Below are positions 32,320 to 36,413 of a stretch of DNA of 36,413 nt, one piece after another. Made by a program: the position numbers and the translations under genes. Numbering within the stretch: position 1 is the first letter of the stretch; each line of letters begins with the position of its first letter. The DNA is taken from positions 1 through 36,413 of the forward strand of contig HF988473.1 in NCBI GenBank assembly GCA_000431975.1, in the 5' to 3' direction. Source of the DNA: Prevotella sp. CAG:924 (lineage in GTDB: Bacteria > Bacteroidota > Bacteroidia > Bacteroidales > Bacteroidaceae). The notes beneath the pieces were generated by a model. It did not search any database, had not been told where the DNA came from, and saw only the letters and a program-made list of their open reading frames with translations.

Positions 32320-33276
32320 TTATAGTTTTACGGACGAGATATCTACCAGATTGTTGACGATGGCATAGATCGTCAGACCGGCTGGTGAATGGATTTGGAG
32401 CTTGTGGGCGATATTGCGACGGTGGGTGATGACCGTGTTGACAGAGATGAAGAGGTGGTCGGCAATCTCTTTGTTGGTCATACCTTGGACGAGGGAGACG
32501 ATGACCTCTTTTTCACGGTCGGAAAGTTTTTCTTGCTGCTCTCCGGCCTTGTTGATCATGCTGGAGATCTTCTGCGATACGTTGTTCTTGCGTGTCTTTT
32601 CTTCGATGTATCGGACAGCGGGTGCGAAGATCTGGTCTTCCACCTTGGCGTGTTGTCCCAGCCACGTCTCGCAGTTATAGATATTGTAGAGGGTGGCGCC
32701 CAACTGGTTGGACCGGTGGCTGTCGGCCGGTAAGTACTTGATAATGATGTTTTTCAGTTCCCGTAATTTTGTGTCTATCTGCTGGTGATGCTTGGAGAAG
32801 GTGTCAAAGTTGTAGCTGCCGATGGGATTTCCTTCAAGAAGTGAAGTGACATATGGAAATACGGTTTTCTCCTCGTAGCGCATATGTCGGCTGATGCTGT
32901 AGGCATAGTCGTCGAAGAATTTGAGGATAAGGTGTGCGAGCCGGTCGCTGGTGTCGAGCGCTTCTGTCAGTCCGTTGCGGATGGCAGGCAGCAGAAAGCC
33001 AAGATAATATTGATGACTGGCTTTCAGATAATGGAGCAGGGTGGGGAGAGACAGACGGTCGACATGGTCTCTCTCAATATATCCGTTGATCGTAAAGTTG
33101 ACCACGGCAAGGAAAGTATAGGTGTCGACGTGCTGTTCCTCACATACTTCCTGTACGGTCTTGTCGCCAAATCCCAGGCTTAGACCGAAACTGCCCAGGC
33201 TTTGGAGAATGTTATAGTTATCGCGGATGATATTGATGAGCCTGTCGCTCTGCTCGTACATCTTCTGCGTCTTCAT
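32320..33276 (-). CDS. Hemerythrin-like di-iron domain fused to LuxR-type HTH
   Basis: The 318-residue product has an N-terminal segment (about 10-60) resembling the ScdA/Ric N-domain but without its paired Cys (GLSLGFGDKTVQEVC). A hemerythrin-like four-helix domain follows (about 75-225), with ligand-type residues His88, His131, Glu135, His163 or His164, His209 and Glu213. The C-terminal LuxR HTH is at about 250-318. I infer a one-component regulator sensing oxygen, nitric oxide or iron state through a di-iron site; this is not shown by sequence alone. It is followed 1 base on by a second LuxR regulator and preceded by a lipoprotein gene 29 bases upstream on the same strand. Confidence 0.82.
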   Translation of the reverse strand: MKTQKMYEQSDRLINIIRDNYNILQSLGSFGLSLGFGDKTVQEVCEEQHVDTYTFLAVVNFTINGYIERDHVDRLSLPTLLHYLKASHQYYLGFLLPAIRNGLTEALDTSDRLAHLILKFFDDYAYSISRHMRYEEKTVFPYVTSLLEGNPIGSYNFDTFSKHHQQIDTKLRELKNIIIKYLPADSHRSNQLGATLYNIYNCETWLGQHAKVEDQIFAPAVRYIEEKTRKNNVSQKISSMINKAGEQQEKLSDREKEVIVSLVQGMTNKEIADHLFISVNTVITHRRNIAHKLQIHSPAGLTIYAIVNNLVDISSVKL

Positions 33277-33305
33277 AAAACTGTCTTACTCTTCCAATGT
33301 GTTAG

Positions 33306-33707
33306 CTATTTATTGTCATTCTTCACACAGACCACACCCGTCATAGCATCGTTCATATAAAATGTTTGACGAATTGTATCCTTGTCCTGGGTGTAGACTA
33401 CGCGCACGTAGCGCAGCTTTGTCGTCGGAGCGACATAGTTGACCTTCGGCTGAAAATGGCTTGCGGTGAATTGGCGCATCTGTTTGACTGTAGCCGGAGT
33501 GACACGCTCTGTGGAGTCGACCTCGCTGAATGATTGAATATCGTATTCAGTATGGGCGAGCGACTGGTCGAGGAAGGTCTTGACGGTCTGCTTCGCTTTA
33601 CTGTTGCCACAGGAGGACAATACAGCGGCGGTCAGGATGCCGGCAAAAACGGGTAAGAACCTTCTGCGCCCGGTAGAGCGCAGAAGGTTGGAGGGGATAA
33701 GTTTCAT
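33306..33707 (-). CDS. Small lipoprotein of unknown function
   Basis: The 133-residue product has a basic N-terminus, a hydrophobic stretch (about 17-30) and a lipobox LSSC with Cys33, so it is probably exported and lipidated. The mature part has the look of a small DUF4878/NTF2-like fold (KQTVKTFLDQSLAHTEYDIQSF, RYVRVVYTQDKDTIRQTFYM), but I do not recognise the family for sure. It starts 3 bases after pepD and precedes the hemerythrin-LuxR gene by 29 bases. Codons near the start form a perfect 12-bp RNA hairpin (33658-33689). Confidence 0.75.
   Translation of the reverse strand: MKLIPSNLLRSTGRRRFLPVFAGILTAAVLSSCGNSKAKQTVKTFLDQSLAHTEYDIQSFSEVDSTERVTPATVKQMRQFTASHFQPKVNYVAPTTKLRYVRVVYTQDKDTIRQTFYMNDAMTGVVCVKNDNK
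33658..33689 (-). other. Perfect 12-bp hairpin inside the start of the lipoprotein gene
   Basis: AACCTTCTGCGC and GCGCAGAAGGTT form a 12-bp stem with an 8-base loop at about codons 6-17. It has no immediate T run (the T-rich part comes over 10 bases later), so it is not a standard terminator. It could stabilise upstream pepD mRNA or damp translation of the lipoprotein. Confidence 0.6.
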
Positions 33708-33710
33708 TGC

Positions 33711-35159
33711 TTATTCGCTTAAGTTCTTGAGAATATCGAGCAAGTGATCCCAAACCATCTGTACGGTGGGGATCAGCAGGCTCTCGTCCGGCGTGTGTAC
33801 GTGACGGAGTGTGGGACCGAATGACACCATGTCCAGATGAGGATATTTCTCGGAGAACAGGCCGCACTCCAGACCGGCGTGGATACCTTTCACGACAGGA
33901 TCTTTGCCGAAGAGGTTGCGGTAAGCCTTCACGGCCACATCAACCAGCTTTGAGTTCGGATTCATCTTCCATGCGGGATAGCCGTCGGTCTGCTCGACAT
34001 CGGCACCGGCGAGCTGGAACACGGCCTTGATGGTGCTGCTCTCGTTCTCAAGGTTGCTCATGACATTAGAGCGCTGGCTGGATACGATCACTACCTTGTT
34101 CTCCTCGCTTTGTACGCTTGCCATGTTGCTGGAAGTCTCTACCATCCATGCGAGGGCCTCGTCCTGACACATGGCGAAGACACCATTGTCGGCAGCCTGC
34201 AGGGCGCGGATCAGGTTACGGCTCGTTGCCTCAGGCATGACAGGCTGTGCCTCGGCGCTAACGAGGCTCCACTGCATATTGACATCGCTAACATGGAACT
34301 CGTCTTCTACCTGTTTCGTGAAAATGTTCCAGTCGGCTTTCACCTCTTCTTTCTTGTCGGCAGGCACACAGAAGATGGCCTTGCCGTCGCGGGGGATGGC
34401 ATTGTGCATGCGGCCGCTGTTCCATTGGGCCAGACGGAGCGGCATCTTCTCCTGCTCTTTGTAGAGGAAGCGGGCCATTACCTTGATGCCGTTGGCACGT
34501 TTCTTTTCAATGTCATCACCGGAGTGGCCACCCTTGAATCCTTTCAAGGAAACCTCCATGAAGAAGTAATCTTTGGGAGCCTGCTCGCGTTGGAAGGTGA
34601 AGGTCGCGGTCGTGTTGATGCCACCGGCGCAGCTGACGAAGATCTGGCCCTCATCCTCGGAGTCAAGGTTGATAAGATATTGGGCTGTCATGAAGCCGCT
34701 CTTCATGCCGAAAGCGCCTGTCAGGCCAGTCTCCTCATCGCGGGTGAAGACGCACTCGATGGGACCGTGCTCAATGTCGTCACTGTCGAGTACGGCAAGC
34801 TCCATGGCTACGCCGATACCGTCGTCAGCGCCAAGCGTCGTGCCTTTGGCGTGCATCCAGTCGCCCTCTACATAGGTCTGGATGGGGTCTGTCGTGAAGT
34901 CGAAGTCCACGTCGACGAGCTTGTCGCACACCATGTCCATGTGGCTCTGAAGAGCAACAGTGGGATAATTCTCAAATCCTTTGGTGGCAGGCTTCTTGAT
35001 CAGCACATTGCCGGTCTCGTCAACCTTATATTCTAAACCTTTTGCTTCTGCGAATTTTTTAAGATAATCGATCATCTTTTCCTCGTGCTTGGAAGGACGG
35101 GGGATCTGATTGATCTTTGCGAATTGCTCGAAAACCCGAGCTGGTTTTAATTCTGCCAT
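33711..35159 (-). CDS. pepD: Aminoacyl-histidine dipeptidase (PepD, M20 family)
   Basis: PepD is a cytoplasmic zinc dipeptidase that cleaves Xaa-His and other dipeptides. The 482-residue product has the M20 metal ligands: His73 (ALQSHMDMVCDK, with Asp75), the bridging Asp112 (TTLGADDGIGV), Glu142-Glu143 (TRDEETGLTGAF), Asp166 (INLDSEDEGQ) and the late His in HAGLECGLFSE. The dimerisation domain lies between. Length matches PepD. It heads an apparent four-gene minus-strand operon with the lipoprotein and the two LuxR regulators. The promoter lies about 110 bases upstream and overlaps the divergent transcript. Confidence 0.93.
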   Translation of the reverse strand: MAELKPARVFEQFAKINQIPRPSKHEEKMIDYLKKFAEAKGLEYKVDETGNVLIKKPATKGFENYPTVALQSHMDMVCDKLVDVDFDFTTDPIQTYVEGDWMHAKGTTLGADDGIGVAMELAVLDSDDIEHGPIECVFTRDEETGLTGAFGMKSGFMTAQYLINLDSEDEGQIFVSCAGGINTTATFTFQREQAPKDYFFMEVSLKGFKGGHSGDDIEKKRANGIKVMARFLYKEQEKMPLRLAQWNSGRMHNAIPRDGKAIFCVPADKKEEVKADWNIFTKQVEDEFHVSDVNMQWSLVSAEAQPVMPEATSRNLIRALQAADNGVFAMCQDEALAWMVETSSNMASVQSEENKVVIVSSQRSNVMSNLENESSTIKAVFQLAGADVEQTDGYPAWKMNPNSKLVDVAVKAYRNLFGKDPVVKGIHAGLECGLFSEKYPHLDMVSFGPTLRHVHTPDESLLIPTVQMVWDHLLDILKNLSE

Positions 35160-35180
35160 ACTATTTTTATGTTGATTTTG

Positions 35181-35212
35181 TTTGTTATTTCAATATTTTT
35201 GTTCTACCTTTG
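35181..35212 (+). promoter_or_regulatory. Promoter of the small membrane protein and OmpH-like genes
   Basis: TTTG (35181-35184) and TACCTTTG (35205-35212) are 20 bases apart, a perfect match. The start near 35217 leaves a leader of about 70 bases before the ATG at 35286. Confidence 0.85.
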
Positions 35213-35271
35213 CAACGTTCTAAACTGGCTGTTATAGCTGTTTTCAACATCCATTCCGTGCTAGGCACGGG

Positions 35272-35279
35272 CAAAGTTA
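35272..35279 (-). promoter_or_regulatory. -7 box of the pepD operon
   Basis: TAACTTTG on the minus strand is a full -7 match; the -33 element is weak. The start near 35267 gives a leader of about 108 bases. That leader would overlap the plus-strand transcript from 35217 by about 50 bases. The overlap contains the hairpin CCGTGC-tag-GCACGG (35256-35270). Confidence 0.55.
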
Positions 35280-35285
35280 CGAAAA

Positions 35286-35480
35286 ATGATACAGACTCTC
35301 CTTTTAAGCGCGTTAATAATTGCTATTGCGGTAGCATTATTGAGTATTAAAGTGCTCTTGAAAAAGGGCGGTAGCTTCACTTCTCAGCATATCCACGACA
35401 GCAAGGCTATGCAGGAGCGGGGCATCCATTGCGCCCTCGATCAGGATAGGGAGGCACGGAGCGCAGGACGGGCCATGTAA
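35286..35480 (+). CDS. Small single-span membrane protein, conserved type
   Basis: The 64-residue product has one N-terminal membrane segment (about 3-22, TLLLSALIIAIAVALLSIKV) followed by a short polar tail. The tail reads KKGGSFTSQHIHDSKAMQERG then CALDQDREAR. I recall similar 60-70 residue proteins with a KGG-x-F-x-S-x-H core and a terminal DREAR-like motif in other Bacteroidetes. The function is unknown to me. The start is supported by the promoter upstream. It is followed 32 bases on by the OmpH-like gene, probably on one transcript. Confidence 0.75.
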   Translation: MIQTLLLSALIIAIAVALLSIKVLLKKGGSFTSQHIHDSKAMQERGIHCALDQDREARSAGRAM

Positions 35481-35512
35481 CAGGGAATCAAAAACGAAAA
35501 TACAATATTGAA

Positions 35513-36136
35513 ATGACAAGAAAAAGTGCAATTCGTAATCTGGCAGTCGTTGCCATGATTGCAGCAAGCCTTACCGCCTGCAACAAGAGCCAGCCTCAGG
35601 TTGACCAGAAGTCGGACAATACGGAGAAGCAGTCCACAGATAATCGCCTGGCTTATATTGAGGTAGACTCTATCATGACGCAGTATCAGTTCTGCAAGGA
35701 ATATACGAAGATCCTGGAGCAGAAAGGCAACAACATTCAGAAGACCCTTGCCAGCAAGCAGCAGGCCCTGCAGGCAGCAGCAGCCAACTTCCAGCAGAAG
35801 GTACAGGCTAATGCTTACACCCGTGAGCAGGCTGAGCAGATCCAGGCTGGTCTGCAGAAGCAGAGCAATGATTTGCAGGCTCTCAATCAGCGTCTGAGCA
35901 CAGAATTCCAGAACGAGACCAATCAGTATAACAAAGCGCTCCACGATTCTCTGCAGCATTATCTGGCCGTATATAATAAGGATAAGAAATATGGTATGAT
36001 CTTTGCAAAGCAGGGTGACAATGTGCTCTATGCCAGCAAGGCTTACGATATCACGGCAGAGGTGGTTGCCGGTCTGAATAAGGCTTATAAGAGTAAGGTG
36101 AAGACTGCTACTGCTGATAAGAAGGCAACAAAATAA
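35513..36136 (+). CDS. OmpH/Skp-like lipoprotein
   Basis: The 207-residue product has a signal with lipobox SLTAC (Cys23), so it is exported and lipidated. After a short polar linker the OmpH-type domain begins (AYIEVDSIMTQYQFCKEY), followed by a long Gln/Ala/Leu-rich coiled coil (about 70-145) and the closing strand-helix part (YGMIFAKQGDNVLYASKAYDITAEVVAGLN). OmpH/Skp proteins are periplasmic chaperones for outer-membrane proteins; lipidated forms are frequent in Bacteroidetes. It sits 32 bases after the small membrane protein gene, and a terminator follows. Confidence 0.9.
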   Translation: MTRKSAIRNLAVVAMIAASLTACNKSQPQVDQKSDNTEKQSTDNRLAYIEVDSIMTQYQFCKEYTKILEQKGNNIQKTLASKQQALQAAAANFQQKVQANAYTREQAEQIQAGLQKQSNDLQALNQRLSTEFQNETNQYNKALHDSLQHYLAVYNKDKKYGMIFAKQGDNVLYASKAYDITAEVVAGLNKAYKSKVKTATADKKATK

Positions 36137-36166
36137 GCAACATTCTCTTAGAGAAAGTCGACCTAT

Positions 36167-36220
36167 AAGAGCCGCGGGCGGAAACGGGATAGAGCACGTT
36201 TTCTGCCTGCGGCTCTTTCT
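36167..36220 (+). terminator. Terminator after the OmpH-like gene
   Basis: A long stem begins AAGAGCCGC and closes with GCGGCTCTT, extended by GGC/GCC and GAAACG/CGTTTTC with two G-U pairs and a bulge. TTTCTTG follows. It lies about 30 bases after the stop. Confidence 0.8.
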
Positions 36221-36319
36221 TGTTCATAGGCTGTTGTCTGTTAAGGGCATGTTTGAAGGGCGGATTTCTCTATGTATGAATGAGCAGAGAAAGATAATTC
36301 TAAAAAAAATGCAGAAATA

Positions 36320-36351
36320 TTTGGTGGTTACCAAAAATAAGTGTACCTTTG
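36320..36351 (+). promoter_or_regulatory. Promoter of tRNA-Arg
   Basis: TTTG (36320-36323) and TACCTTTG (36344-36351) are 20 bases apart, a perfect match. The run TACCTTTGCACTCGC is identical to the tRNA-Lys promoter. The tRNA begins 21 bases after the -7 box. Confidence 0.85.
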
Positions 36352-36371
36352 CACTCGCTTAAAGAAAGTAC

Positions 36372-36413
36372 GGCTCCGTAGCTCAACTGAATAGAGCACT
36401 TGACTACGGATCA
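36372..36413 (+). tRNA. tRNA-Arg, anticodon ACG (partial, cut by window end)
   Basis: The acceptor 5' strand GGCTCCG, D arm GCTC-AACTGAATA-GAGC and anticodon arm CTTGA-CTACGGA-TCA are present; the rest lies beyond the window. The anticodon ACG (A34 normally edited to inosine) reads CGU-type arginine codons. Confidence 0.88.

Noticed and set aside
34110..35036. 308-codon open frame on the plus strand opposite pepD
   Set aside because: It is a mirror frame of pepD; all M20 metal ligands are on the minus strand.
1..36413. CRISPR arrays, insertion sequences, prophage or integrase genes
   Set aside because: No regular repeat-spacer pattern, transposase, integrase or phage gene was seen on either strand.

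Overview
The window looks like a chromosomal segment of a Bacteroidales bacterium, most likely of the Prevotella group. Three things point there. At least a dozen promoters carry the Bacteroidetes -7 box TAnnTTTG, many with a TTTG-like -33 box 19-21 bases upstream. The gene content is typical: an Nqr sodium pump, a TamB giant, a TonB receptor, an ECF sigma factor with a beta-barrel anti-sigma, an OmpH-like lipoprotein and a B12-dependent ribonucleotide reductase. Shine-Dalgarno sequences are mostly absent. I see no insertion sequence, prophage, CRISPR array or rRNA. The window reads as core chromosome with some unusual regulatory pieces.

Layout, left to right. (1) 1-430: two identical tRNA-Lys genes in tandem on the minus strand, with promoter and terminator. 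(2) 825-5631: minus-strand glnS plus a TPR protein, then mltG. Between them, on the plus strand, lie a probable small RNA or attenuated leader and a 43-codon small ORF. (3) 5781-7170: a free-standing pair of starch-binding modules that resembles the N-terminus of MalQ without its catalytic domain, overlapping a HAD phosphatase gene. (4) 7380-13478: a hairpin-rich intergenic stretch, then the complete nqrABCDEF operon on the minus strand. (5) 13660-18893: tamB and a DUF2400 gene on the plus strand, overlapping by four bases. (6) 18991-24467: a TonB-dependent receptor (minus), then a DnaJ-like cochaperone, an ECF sigma factor and an anti-sigma factor that appears to span both membranes (plus). 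(7) 24480-28902: nitroreductase, class II ribonucleotide reductase, folB and a rubredoxin gene. (8) 28977-35159: a secreted GH2 glycosidase, then an apparent minus-strand operon of pepD, a small lipoprotein, a hemerythrin-LuxR regulator and a LuxR regulator with a degenerate receiver. (9) 35286-36413: a small membrane protein, an OmpH/Skp-like lipoprotein and the 5' part of a tRNA-Arg gene cut by the window edge.

How they work together. Much of the content serves the envelope: MltG (glycan strand release), TamB and the OmpH-like protein (outer-membrane biogenesis), the TonB receptor and the sigma/anti-sigma pair (envelope signalling), and Nqr (sodium motive force). Redox and oxygen-related functions recur: Nqr, rubredoxin, nitroreductase, B12-dependent RNR and a predicted di-iron sensor regulator. 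The most unusual pieces are the dual-membrane anti-sigma system, the hemerythrin-LuxR/pseudo-receiver pair, the orphan MalQ starch-binding pair, the small RNA/small ORF locus at 4.2-4.4 kb, and two structured intergenic elements that may be related. All functional calls are from reading the sequence; no database search was run.
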